Source: Marinomonas polaris DSM 16579 | Lineage (GTDB): Bacteria > Pseudomonadota > Gammaproteobacteria > Pseudomonadales > Marinomonadaceae | NCBI RefSeq assembly: GCF_900129155.1 | Contig: NZ_FQVF01000019.1 | Span: forward strand, 47,609-111,608 | Length of the DNA: 64,000 nucleotides | Direction: 5' to 3' | In this document: positions 44,181 to 54,684 of the stretch, piece after piece | Layout: each line of letters starts with the position of its first letter | Position numbering within the stretch: the first letter of the stretch is position 1 | Program-made: the position numbers and the translations under genes | Notes under the pieces: model-generated | Told to the model about the DNA's origin: nothing | The model's database searches: none | What the model saw: only the letters and a program-made list of their open reading frames with translations

Positions 44181-46079
44181 TCAATCAACGATCGCCAAGT
44201 TACCGTAGGTTTCTAGCCAGTTTTTACGATCCCCTGCGCGTTTTTTCGACAACAGTTTGTCTAGAAGCTCATCAGTATCCGGCTTATCTTCCATGGTTAG
44301 CTGGATTAAGCGGCGCGTGTCTGGCGCCATGGTGGTTTCGCGTAGTTGTGATGGATTCATCTCACCCAAGCCTTTGAACCGTTGTACGTTTGGCGTACCA
44401 CGTTTGTTTTCAGCAGCAATCTTGTGCAAGGTGATGTCTTTTTCTTCGTCATCTAGAGCGTAGTAAACTTCTTTACCAATGTCGATTCGATACAAAGGCG
44501 GCATAGCAACAAATACATGACCGCCGTTGACCAAGGCCGGAAAGTGACGCACAAACAAGGCGCAAATCAGCGTTGCGATATGCAACCCATCCGAGTCGGC
44601 ATCGGCCAGAATACAGATTTTTCCGTAACGTAGACCACTTAGATCGTCTTCACCAGGATCGACACCAATCGCTACGGACATATCATGAATTTCTTGGGAG
44701 GCAAGAACTTGGTTAGAATCGACTTCCCAAGTATTTAAGATTTTACCGCGTAGTGGCAAAATAGCTTGGAAGTCTTTCTCTCGGGCTTGTTTAGCAGAAC
44801 CACCCGCAGAGTCCCCTTCCACGAGGAAAAGTTCGCTTCGAGAGGAATCTTGTCCAGAACAGTCCGCCAATTTACCCGGCAATGCTGGGCCTTGGGTAAC
44901 TCGTTTACGCACAACTTTTTTACTGTCTTTTAGACGTTTTTGCGCGCTATTAATCACAATGTCGGCGATTTTTTTACCGTCTTCAACATGTGAGTTCAAC
45001 CAAAGGCTAAATGAGTCTTTTACCGTCGCGGAAATAAACGCAACGATTTGACGAGACGATAAACGCTCTTTGGTTTGTCCTGAAAATTGTGGTTCTTGAA
45101 TTTTGGCCGACAATACGTAGCTGCAACGATCCCAAACGTCTTCCGCAGTTAACTTAATGCCTCGCGGTAACAGGCTATGGAAATCACAAAACTCACGCAT
45201 GGCTTCTAACAAACCAGTTCGTAAACCGTTAACGTGAGTACCACCCTGCGCAGTCGGAATCAAGTTGACATAACTTTCTGTCACCAACTCGCCGCCTTCT
45301 GGCAACCACTGCACCGCCCAATCAACACCTTGTGTCTTTTCCGTCAAACCACCAATGAAAGGCTCATCTGGTAGCAACACAAAACCGTCATTGGCCTGCG
45401 CCAAGTAATCTTTCAAGCCATCCTGATAAAACCATTCTTCACGAGCTTCTTCGCTGCCACTTTGATCAATAAAAACAACATGAAGACCTGAACAAAGTAC
45501 CGCTTTGGCTTTCAATAAATGTTTTAAACGAGATAGAGAAAACTTAGGGCTATCGAAATATTTGGTGTCGGCAGTGAATTTTACTTTAGTACCGGTGTTT
45601 TTCTTACCGACGGTGCCGACTTCTTTTAGTTCTGAGGTTTTAAAACCATTTTCAAAACCAATGTGGTACTGGATGCCATTACGTCTTACCCAGACTTCTA
45701 AGGAAGTAGATAAGGCGTTAACAACCGATACACCGACACCGTGCAAACCACCAGAGAACTGGTAGTTATCACCAGAGAATTTACCACCAGCGTGAAGCTT
45801 AGTCAGGATCAACTCAACACCCGATATTCCCTCTTCTGGGTGAATATCGACTGGCATGCCTCGACCATTATCTTCTACGCTCAATGAACCGTCTTTGTAT
45901 AAGATGACTTCAATACGATCTGCATGACCGGCCAAGGCTTCATCGACGGAGTTATCGATAACTTCTTGTCCTAGATGGTTAGGCCGTGAGGTGTCCGTAT
46001 ACATTCCTGGGCGTTTTTGTACAGGTTCTAAGCCACTAAGAACTTCTATCGATCCGGCGTTATATTCTTTTGCAGACAT
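44181..46079 (-). CDS. parE: DNA topoisomerase IV subunit B
   Basis: ATPase subunit of topoisomerase IV, 632 residues. GHKL ATPase motifs EVIDNSVDEA, VEDNGRGMPV and GGLHGVGVSVVNALS in the N-terminal third; Toprim motifs LFLVEGDSAGGSA and ADADSDGLHI; and RFKGLGEMNP near the end. Acts with ParC to unlink chromosomes; parC is not in the window. The start is ATG 46079; an in-frame TTG six codons upstream is less likely. Last but one of the nudF-...-parE run. Confidence 0.96.
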   Translation of the reverse strand: MSAKEYNAGSIEVLSGLEPVQKRPGMYTDTSRPNHLGQEVIDNSVDEALAGHADRIEVILYKDGSLSVEDNGRGMPVDIHPEEGISGVELILTKLHAGGKFSGDNYQFSGGLHGVGVSVVNALSTSLEVWVRRNGIQYHIGFENGFKTSELKEVGTVGKKNTGTKVKFTADTKYFDSPKFSLSRLKHLLKAKAVLCSGLHVVFIDQSGSEEAREEWFYQDGLKDYLAQANDGFVLLPDEPFIGGLTEKTQGVDWAVQWLPEGGELVTESYVNLIPTAQGGTHVNGLRTGLLEAMREFCDFHSLLPRGIKLTAEDVWDRCSYVLSAKIQEPQFSGQTKERLSSRQIVAFISATVKDSFSLWLNSHVEDGKKIADIVINSAQKRLKDSKKVVRKRVTQGPALPGKLADCSGQDSSRSELFLVEGDSAGGSAKQAREKDFQAILPLRGKILNTWEVDSNQVLASQEIHDMSVAIGVDPGEDDLSGLRYGKICILADADSDGLHIATLICALFVRHFPALVNGGHVFVAMPPLYRIDIGKEVYYALDDEEKDITLHKIAAENKRGTPNVQRFKGLGEMNPSQLRETTMAPDTRRLIQLTMEDKPDTDELLDKLLSKKRAGDRKNWLETYGNLAIVD

Positions 46080-46211
46080 GCGTGTTTTTACTTCCAAGTT
46101 GATCGTGCGTCATAGTGTCAAAATACTACAGCGCGTGCGAGTGTAAATTAGATTGGCTAGAGTCTATCACTGGTTTTACTTAGTGTGAAATAGTCCAACA
46201 AAAGCAGTAGC

Positions 46212-46793
46212 TTACTCGGTTAATATTTCAGCAAAACGAAGGATTTCTGTAGAAAACCGTTCAAATTCAATAAAACTATGATCGCCTTTTTCTTCGCGAG
46301 TAAGTCGTGCTGTTTTGGGAAAAGCTTTAAGCGCTTCTTTATAGTCCAGTACTTCATCACCTTCTTGAATCATCAGCCAATACAAATCCGCTGTCGGTTC
46401 TGTAACTACCAATTGCTCAAGCTCTACCATGTGCACTTGAGTTAATTCGTATTCTTCATTGGTATAAGGGTTAAGCTGTAGCCCCAGAAAATCTTGCAAC
46501 AATACGGGAGCCTGCACCGCAGGATTCACCAAAATAGCCTTCAAACGATATTTTTCGGCAAGATACGCGGCATAAAATCCACCAAGAGAACTACCGATTA
46601 ACGTAATGCCCTGATGCTGATTGGCTTCAATTATCGCTTCCAACTGTTTAATAGCTTGCGCTGGTTGCCAAGACAAACGTGGAGAAATAACAGCATCTCT
46701 CAAGCCCATTTTTTTCGCAGCATCCCCTAACACAGTCGCCTTATGGGAACGTTCCGAGCTATTAAAACCATGAATATACAGTAGAGCAGTCAA
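46212..46793 (-). CDS. yqiA: YqiA-type alpha/beta hydrolase (esterase)
   Basis: Small esterase of 193 residues: YIHGFNSSERSHK at the start, nucleophile Ser in GSSLGG, VNPAV, GDEVLDY (acid) and the catalytic His in KGDHSF. The only sensible start is TTG 46793, which matches the family's N-terminus. It is upstream of parE as in E. coli. Confidence 0.9.
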   Translation of the reverse strand: MTALLYIHGFNSSERSHKATVLGDAAKKMGLRDAVISPRLSWQPAQAIKQLEAIIEANQHQGITLIGSSLGGFYAAYLAEKYRLKAILVNPAVQAPVLLQDFLGLQLNPYTNEEYELTQVHMVELEQLVVTEPTADLYWLMIQEGDEVLDYKEALKAFPKTARLTREEKGDHSFIEFERFSTEILRFAEILTE

Positions 46794-46843
46794 AGGGATC
46801 TCGTCTTTTTACTTAGGTTAAGTTATGAAGGCTAAAGTCAGGA

Positions 46844-47326
46844 TCAGGCAAACTGAAAAGACAAGGTGTTATTCAATCTATGACCATGCTTCAAACACAG
46901 CTCTAATAAATCAGCCAGTTGTTGGTTTAAACGAAATTTCTCGTCTCGATGCAGCATCGCATCATTTGGATATGGGTATGTACCACTGTATTGTCTATGA
47001 CCATCAGTAATCTCAGCAATACCAACATCATGATACAAGCGCACCGTCATAGATAGTGTTGTCTTGAATAGTAGTTTCTTAGGGATTTCAGGGCCAAACT
47101 CTAATGCAATTTCAGAGGTGAAACGACTTTCTTTGCCAAGCGTCAAACATAAACGACTCTCTTGGTCGCCTGCACTATGAACAGAAAAGTTCCAAGAATC
47201 CATCTCTTCTTGACCGCGCATGAGTTTACCTAAACGACGGTAATTCAACTCGCCGAGCAGCTGTAAACTCACCAAATCTGGTACATATTGTTTCGATGTT
47301 TTCTGTGTCTTCATAGTATCTGTCAC
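46844..47326 (-). CDS. yqiB: DUF1249 family protein YqiB
   Basis: Protein of 160 residues with the DUF1249 core SMTVRLYHDVGIAEI and YPNDAMLHRDEKFRLNQQLA. Function unknown. GTG 47326 overlaps the acyltransferase stop (GTGA), or ATG 47314 may be used. Part of nudF-acyltransferase-yqiB-yqiA-parE; cpdA, which sits between yqiB and yqiA in E. coli, is absent. Confidence 0.9.
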   Translation of the reverse strand: MTDTMKTQKTSKQYVPDLVSLQLLGELNYRRLGKLMRGQEEMDSWNFSVHSAGDQESRLCLTLGKESRFTSEIALEFGPEIPKKLLFKTTLSMTVRLYHDVGIAEITDGHRQYSGTYPYPNDAMLHRDEKFRLNQQLADLLELCLKHGHRLNNTLSFQFA

Positions 47327-48315
47327 TCTTGTGACGTATTTCCTTTTGAAAAATCTTGCTCTGAACCAATCATAGCATCCTGTTTTAAGGCGTCTAGCTG
47401 ATGACTCATGCGTGTGTCTTTATCGTGCCAGTATAGATTAAACCAAGTAAAAAAGTGCTCTCTATCGCTGCTTGCCGCTTGGTATTCTGGCGTTAACATC
47501 GTATTTGGTATGGCGACTTCTCTCACCATGACCTTAACTTTTCCAATTCGCCCACACAGTAAATCCCAACCGGTTATGGTCTTTTGTTCATATAAAACAT
47601 TGATGTCTGTAATGCTTTTGATGGACTGTGGCATGGTTTGCAATATGAAACTTACGCCTCCCGCCTTAGGTTTTAATAAGCAATGATAAGGCGATGCCTG
47701 TTGTTTGTGCTTCGCTTCAGTGAAACGTGTGCCTTCCACAAAACTCATTATAGAGTTTGGACGTTTCAAAAGACGTACACAAGACCGTTTGGTCGTCGCT
47801 AAATCTTTACCGACTAACTTGGGGTTCTTTTGAATTTGCTCTTTAGTATAGCGCTTCATAAAAGGAAACCCCATGATGTAAGCCGCCGATCCAACAAACG
47901 GCAACCAAATCAGAGCTTGCTTCATAAATACTCTTGGTAAAGGGCGACGGCCTTTGAGCTGAGCAAAAATTACGAACACATCGACCCAAGATCGATGATT
48001 CGCAATGATCAAATGCCAATGCTCAAAATCTACTTTCATCGTTTCATCAAGTTCCCATCTTATTCCTAAGATGTTTTGAAACCACCACTCACAAGAAGCC
48101 ACCCAGCCATCATATAAACAATTAAAACAGCGCTCAGCAAAGTTTTCGTAGCGGGTATTTTTTAGTAATAATAACGGCGCAACAAGATGAACCAACAAGG
48201 TCCAGAAAAATACATTGCTACACATAAAAGCAAAAGAAATAAGACCAATAACTGGCTGCAATAGCGTCTTCTTATTTATAAAAACAGCTGCCTCTGACTT
48301 CATCAACTTAAGCAC
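47323..48315 (-). CDS. PlsC-type acyltransferase (YihG-like)
   Basis: Membrane acyltransferase of 330 residues. A hydrophobic N-terminal pair of segments is followed by NHRSWVD (the H-x4-D catalytic motif) and FVEGTRFT. Closest to the YihG group that acts on lysophosphatidic acid or related lipids. GTG 48315 overlaps nudF; ATG 48303 just after the nudF stop is an alternative. Placed between nudF and yqiB, not seen in E. coli. Confidence 0.87.
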   Translation of the reverse strand: MLKLMKSEAAVFINKKTLLQPVIGLISFAFMCSNVFFWTLLVHLVAPLLLLKNTRYENFAERCFNCLYDGWVASCEWWFQNILGIRWELDETMKVDFEHWHLIIANHRSWVDVFVIFAQLKGRRPLPRVFMKQALIWLPFVGSAAYIMGFPFMKRYTKEQIQKNPKLVGKDLATTKRSCVRLLKRPNSIMSFVEGTRFTEAKHKQQASPYHCLLKPKAGGVSFILQTMPQSIKSITDINVLYEQKTITGWDLLCGRIGKVKVMVREVAIPNTMLTPEYQAASSDREHFFTWFNLYWHDKDTRMSHQLDALKQDAMIGSEQDFSKGNTSQE

Positions 48316-48928
48316 ACCAACGTTTTACAAGATCACTTTTGTTTAACGCAAACCACTGCAATCCCATAATAGTACTGGCGTTTTCCACATCATTCTTAAG
48401 CAAGGCAATAGCGTCTTCAGAAGATACAAGATGCAATTTGATGTCTTCATTTTCTTCGTCTAATCCATGAACTTTCGTGGTATCAACAAGACTCGAATCG
48501 AATTCTCCCGCATACATACGTAAGTACTCCACCAATCCACCCGGCGACGGCACAAACTTAAACATGTATTCAAGACGTTTTACCGTCACTCCCGCTTCTT
48601 CGAAAGATTCACGGCGCGCTACGTCTTCATCGCTTTCGCCTTCTTCTACCATACCAGCGACTAACTCAAGCAGCCAAGGCGATTCGCTTCTCAATACGGT
48701 AGGACGAAATTGCTCAATCAGCAAAACTTTATCCGCCACTGGATCGAATAATAATACGCACACAGCATCGTTACGCACCATCATTTCTCGAGTCATGGGC
48801 TGACTCCATTCCCCGTTAAACTTTTTATGTTTCAAGGTCAGTTTGCGCATTTCAAAGAAGCCTTTGTAAAGACATTCGTCGGCTAATACCTCAACATCTT
48901 TTTTGCTGTACGTCGGTTTAAACTTCAT
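48308..48928 (-). CDS. nudF: ADP-ribose pyrophosphatase NudF
   Basis: Nudix hydrolase of 206 residues with a complete Nudix box (GMVEEGESDEDVAR, then RESFEEAGV). VLLIEQFRP precedes the box, as in NudF. Splits ADP-ribose into AMP and ribose-5-phosphate. The start at ATG 48928 has AGGA 10 nt upstream; GTG 48952 is less likely. First gene of the leftward run to parE. Confidence 0.92.
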   Translation of the reverse strand: MKFKPTYSKKDVEVLADECLYKGFFEMRKLTLKHKKFNGEWSQPMTREMMVRNDAVCVLLFDPVADKVLLIEQFRPTVLRSESPWLLELVAGMVEEGESDEDVARRESFEEAGVTVKRLEYMFKFVPSPGGLVEYLRMYAGEFDSSLVDTTKVHGLDEENEDIKLHLVSSEDAIALLKNDVENASTIMGLQWFALNKSDLVKRWCA

Positions 48929-49054
48929 ATTATCTCGTCCTAAGCAGGCCACTATTTTGAGTGTGGTCTGATATGATTAATTCGCAACTCTGGCAATAAC
49001 TGTTACAAAAGCCACTATGACAAAAGTCGCAATTACAAATTTGGAGTGTCGTAA

Positions 49055-49618
49055 ATGGAAAATATACGTTGCGCTTGGTGTTTAGGATCTCCTGAATACA
49101 TTCATTATCATGATAATGAATGGGGAACCCCTATTTATGACGACCAAGCGTTATTTGAGTGCATTGTACTAGAAAGCGCTCAAGCAGGTCTAAGCTGGAT
49201 TACTATTTTACGCAAACGAGAAGGTTACCGAGCGCTTTTTCATGGTTTTGACCCAGTTAAAGTCGCTAACATGACCGAAGCTGACGTAGAACGATTATTA
49301 CTGGATGAACGCATCGTTCGCCATCGCGCTAAAATAGAAGCCACCATTAACAATGCCAAAGCCTTTTTAAAAATTGCCGACGAATTTGGCTCATTTAGCC
49401 AATATTACTGGGCATTTAGCGACAACAAAATTATTGATAATCAGATAAACAACCACACCGATGCTCCAGCGGTGACAGAATTGTCGACTCATTTTGCCAA
49501 AGACTTAAAAAAAAGAGGTTTTAAATTTCTTGGTGCCACGACTTGTTATGCTTTTATGCAGGCCACAGGTATGGTTAATGATCATATTACAGACTGCATA
49601 TCGCGGAAGAAAAAATAA
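49055..49618 (+). CDS. tag: DNA-3-methyladenine glycosylase I
   Basis: Tag protein of 187 residues. Zinc ligands match E. coli Tag: C6 (RCAWC), H19 (YHDNEWG), H177 and C181 (NDHITDC). Removes 3-methyladenine from alkylated DNA. Monocistronic, divergent from nudF. Confidence 0.95.
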   Translation: MENIRCAWCLGSPEYIHYHDNEWGTPIYDDQALFECIVLESAQAGLSWITILRKREGYRALFHGFDPVKVANMTEADVERLLLDERIVRHRAKIEATINNAKAFLKIADEFGSFSQYYWAFSDNKIIDNQINNHTDAPAVTELSTHFAKDLKKRGFKFLGATTCYAFMQATGMVNDHITDCISRKKK

Positions 49619-49642
49619 ATTGATTATACAGTTATAATCAAT
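49619..49642. repeat. AT-only palindrome directly after tag
   Basis: ATTGATTATA (49619-49628) and TATAATCAAT (49633-49642) are perfect 10-bp arms around CAGT, starting at the base after the tag stop. It could be an operator for the pse genes or an mRNA end structure. Confidence 0.6.
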
Positions 49643-49671
49643 AGCAGTTCCTTGATTTCATTAATGTTTAG

Positions 49672-51931
<2,260 letters not shown>

Positions 51932-51934
51932 ACC

Positions 51935-52666
51935 ATGAAAGACAACTCTCTCTCACAATATAACAAAGCAGATCAAGAGACATATCGAGTTGCAGTGATT
52001 CCAGCCCGAGGTGGGTCACAGCGTATTCCAAGAAAAAACATTCGCTTGTTAGATGGTAAGCCCTTGATCGGTTACTCCATCGAAACAGCGATGGCTTCAG
52101 GGTTATTCAATCGCGTTATTGTTTCTACCGACGACGCAGAAATTGCAGAAGTCGCACGCAAATTTGGCGCAGAAACTCCGTTCTTTCGCCCTGCCGATTT
52201 GGCTGATCACATGACAGGTACAACCCCGGTAATGCAGCATGCGCTGCGCTGTTTGATTGATGAAGGCAAAACACCAGACCAAGCTTGTTTGATTTATGCG
52301 ACTTGCCCAATGCTGACGCCAGAAGATTTACAGCAAGGTTTGGCACAACTAGACCAAAGCACAGCATTTTGCTTTTCAGCCACCACCTTTGCATTCCCGA
52401 TCCAAAGAGCACTTCACATCAAAGAAAACGGCGAATTAGCCCCCATGTTTCCTGAACATATTCGCAAGCGTTCACAAGATCTGATCGAAGCGATTCACGA
52501 TGCTGGACAATTTTATTGGGCGAGCACTCAAGACTGGTTTGATGAAGAAATATTTGGCCCTAAATCTAAGCCTTTATTATTACCAAGACATAGAATTCAG
52601 GATTTAGACACCGAAGAAGATTGGTTGCGCTTAACGCAAATCATGAAGCTGCAAAATATGAGTTAA
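51935..52666 (+). CDS. pseF: Pseudaminic acid cytidylyltransferase PseF
   Basis: CMP-sugar synthetase of 243 residues with AVIPARGGSQRIPRKNIR, the cytidylyltransferase signature, and a Pse-type C-terminus (QDLDTEEDW). Activates pseudaminic acid to CMP-Pse. Three nt after pseC. Its last 26 nt overlap the end of pseG on the other strand. Confidence 0.93.
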   Translation: MKDNSLSQYNKADQETYRVAVIPARGGSQRIPRKNIRLLDGKPLIGYSIETAMASGLFNRVIVSTDDAEIAEVARKFGAETPFFRPADLADHMTGTTPVMQHALRCLIDEGKTPDQACLIYATCPMLTPEDLQQGLAQLDQSTAFCFSATTFAFPIQRALHIKENGELAPMFPEHIRKRSQDLIEAIHDAGQFYWASTQDWFDEEIFGPKSKPLLLPRHRIQDLDTEEDWLRLTQIMKLQNMS

Positions 52667-53654
52667 TGGTTTTTGCTACGCGGTTTGCACCGTCACCATC
52701 GACTAAACCACGAGCCGTTTTACGAGCATTTTCTTGCCACTCAATATCTAACCAGCAACGATTAATCACTTCAACCAACTGTTCAATACGTTGCTGCCGC
52801 ACTTCTTCCGGCACATTATCAAAACGAATAGACCGACACCAATCTAATGGAACATGTTGCTCCAAAGAGCGAGTTTGATTGTCAGCCACTTGAGCAAAGA
52901 TGGTCGGCACGCCCATGCAAGCCAATTCAAACAAGGTGCCACCAGCGGCAGAAATTGCCATCTTGGCTTGCTTCATCAAATAAGTGACATCCGCTAAACC
53001 TTGTTCAACAGCGATACTATTGTGGTGACAAAAACCGATCACTTGGTCGGCATTTTTGGCATTAGCGCCCAATAGAACCTGAATGTCTTTCGTAGGAAAA
53101 CCTGACGCCAACAAGGCGTTTAAAATAGGCAAAGTTAGAGTAAGCGGGTCGGTTCCGCCAAGGGTAATAAGCAATTGCTGTGGTAAAATTTGATTTAATT
53201 CGAGCTTTTGGAAAGCTGGTCTTAATAACGCGTATCGGCTTCCCGTTAATGGGAATTCAATTTGCTTGGAATAACCTTGCAGCAAAGGATTCAGAAGCCA
53301 TTTGGCAGGAAAGTCACCTCTGTCATTCATATCATCCAACACCAGTAAATTTGGCTGATGTTGATGCAATACCGTAATATCTTCGGCACTGTAGCCGTAA
53401 TGATCTAAGATCACTAAATCAGCTTGTTCTGCTAGAGACAAAAATTCTACCTTGCACTCTTTTTCAGTAAACCCTTTTTCAGATTGGCCACCGATAAAAC
53501 AATCTTCAGGGGAAGCAAAGGCTTGATAACGACGATCCACCACAAACTGACATTGCCAGCCGAATTGATTAAAAGCATGAATCAAGGCTTGGCAGCGAAC
53601 TCTGTGCCCCATACCGATCTCGACAGAAGCATCAGCTCGCACCAAGAGTTTCAC
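52641..53654 (-). CDS. pseG: UDP-2,4-diacetamido-2,4,6-trideoxy-altropyranose hydrolase PseG
   Basis: GT-B-fold sugar nucleotide hydrolase of 337 residues with LLVRADASVEIGMGHRVRC at the start (nucleotide loop) and SAAGGTLFELACMGVP. Removes UDP in the fourth step. The start is GTG 53654, 4-nt overlap with the pseI stop. It has no fused PseH acetyltransferase domain. Tail-to-tail overlap with pseF. Confidence 0.92.
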   Translation of the reverse strand: MKLLVRADASVEIGMGHRVRCQALIHAFNQFGWQCQFVVDRRYQAFASPEDCFIGGQSEKGFTEKECKVEFLSLAEQADLVILDHYGYSAEDITVLHQHQPNLLVLDDMNDRGDFPAKWLLNPLLQGYSKQIEFPLTGSRYALLRPAFQKLELNQILPQQLLITLGGTDPLTLTLPILNALLASGFPTKDIQVLLGANAKNADQVIGFCHHNSIAVEQGLADVTYLMKQAKMAISAAGGTLFELACMGVPTIFAQVADNQTRSLEQHVPLDWCRSIRFDNVPEEVRQQRIEQLVEVINRCWLDIEWQENARKTARGLVDGDGANRVAKTINSYFAAS

Positions 53655-54682
53655 GCCATCATATCCCAAGCAAGCGGCTGACCTTTTTGCGCATCTTCCA
53701 TTAATGTTTTACCTAACACTTCTGGCCAATGTTTAGGCGCAAGACCAAACGATGGACGAATGATTTTCAGGTGCTCTTCAGTCAATATGGTGCCAGCGGG
53801 TAAATCTACTGCCACATAAATAGAGCGGCGGTATTTCTTCGCAGCTTGCTCGGCATCTGAGCCACCATAAGTCACCGTACCAAGCGCCGCTTTTGCCGCA
53901 CGACAAGCGACAACTAGCGCTTTCATCTCTTCGGGTTCCATAGAGAATTCAGCATCAACCCCGCCAGCACTACGATCTAAAACAAAGTGCTTTTCGATAA
54001 CAGTCGCACCTAGCGCCGTTGCAGCTACAGCCGCCCCCAAGCCTTGGGTATGGTCAGATAATCCAACTGGGCAACCGGTTTTTGCTGCTAAATCGGCCAT
54101 AGTGACTAGGTTGGAATCTTCTATTTTGGAAGGGTAAGTGCTGGTGCATTTGAGCAGTGTTAATGGATTATCACCAATGGCTCTAATAGTTGCTACGGCT
54201 TCTGCTATTTCTTCTTCACTTGCCATGCCAGTGGACATGATAATCGGCTTGCCGGTTCTTGCTACCGCTTGAATTAACGGAATGTCGGTCATCTCAAAAG
54301 AAGCGATTTTATACAAAGGCACATCGATAGATTCTAAAAATGCCACTGCACTTAAATCGAAAGGCGAACTAAAGGCTACTAATCCTAAAGACTCAGCCAA
54401 TTCGAACAACGGCTTATGCCACTCCCAAGGCGTTGAGGCTTTTTTGTACAGGTCATAAAGGTTAGAACCACGCCACAAGCTGTCACTTTCAGACACCATA
54501 AATTCACCATGACGCACATCTAACGTCATGGTGTCTGGCGTATAAGTTTGTAGCTTAATAGCATCCACGCCTGCGTCTGCAGCAGCATGAATCATGGCTT
54601 TGGCGAGTTCAAAATCTTGGTCATGGTTGCCCGATAACTCAGCAATAATAAAAGGCATTTTTTCAAACATAGCTTCGAACAT
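53651..54682 (-). CDS. pseI: Pseudaminic acid synthase PseI
   Basis: NeuB-family synthase of 343 residues: IIAELSGNH, AIKLQTYTPDTMTL, STGMASEEE, LSDHT and EKHFVLDR, then a C-terminal SAF (antifreeze-like) domain at about 285-343. Condenses the altrose derivative with phosphoenolpyruvate. Follows maf by 2 nt. Confidence 0.94.
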   Translation of the reverse strand: MFEAMFEKMPFIIAELSGNHDQDFELAKAMIHAAADAGVDAIKLQTYTPDTMTLDVRHGEFMVSESDSLWRGSNLYDLYKKASTPWEWHKPLFELAESLGLVAFSSPFDLSAVAFLESIDVPLYKIASFEMTDIPLIQAVARTGKPIIMSTGMASEEEIAEAVATIRAIGDNPLTLLKCTSTYPSKIEDSNLVTMADLAAKTGCPVGLSDHTQGLGAAVAATALGATVIEKHFVLDRSAGGVDAEFSMEPEEMKALVVACRAAKAALGTVTYGGSDAEQAAKKYRRSIYVAVDLPAGTILTEEHLKIIRPSFGLAPKHWPEVLGKTLMEDAQKGQPLAWDMMA

Positions 54683-54684
54683 AA

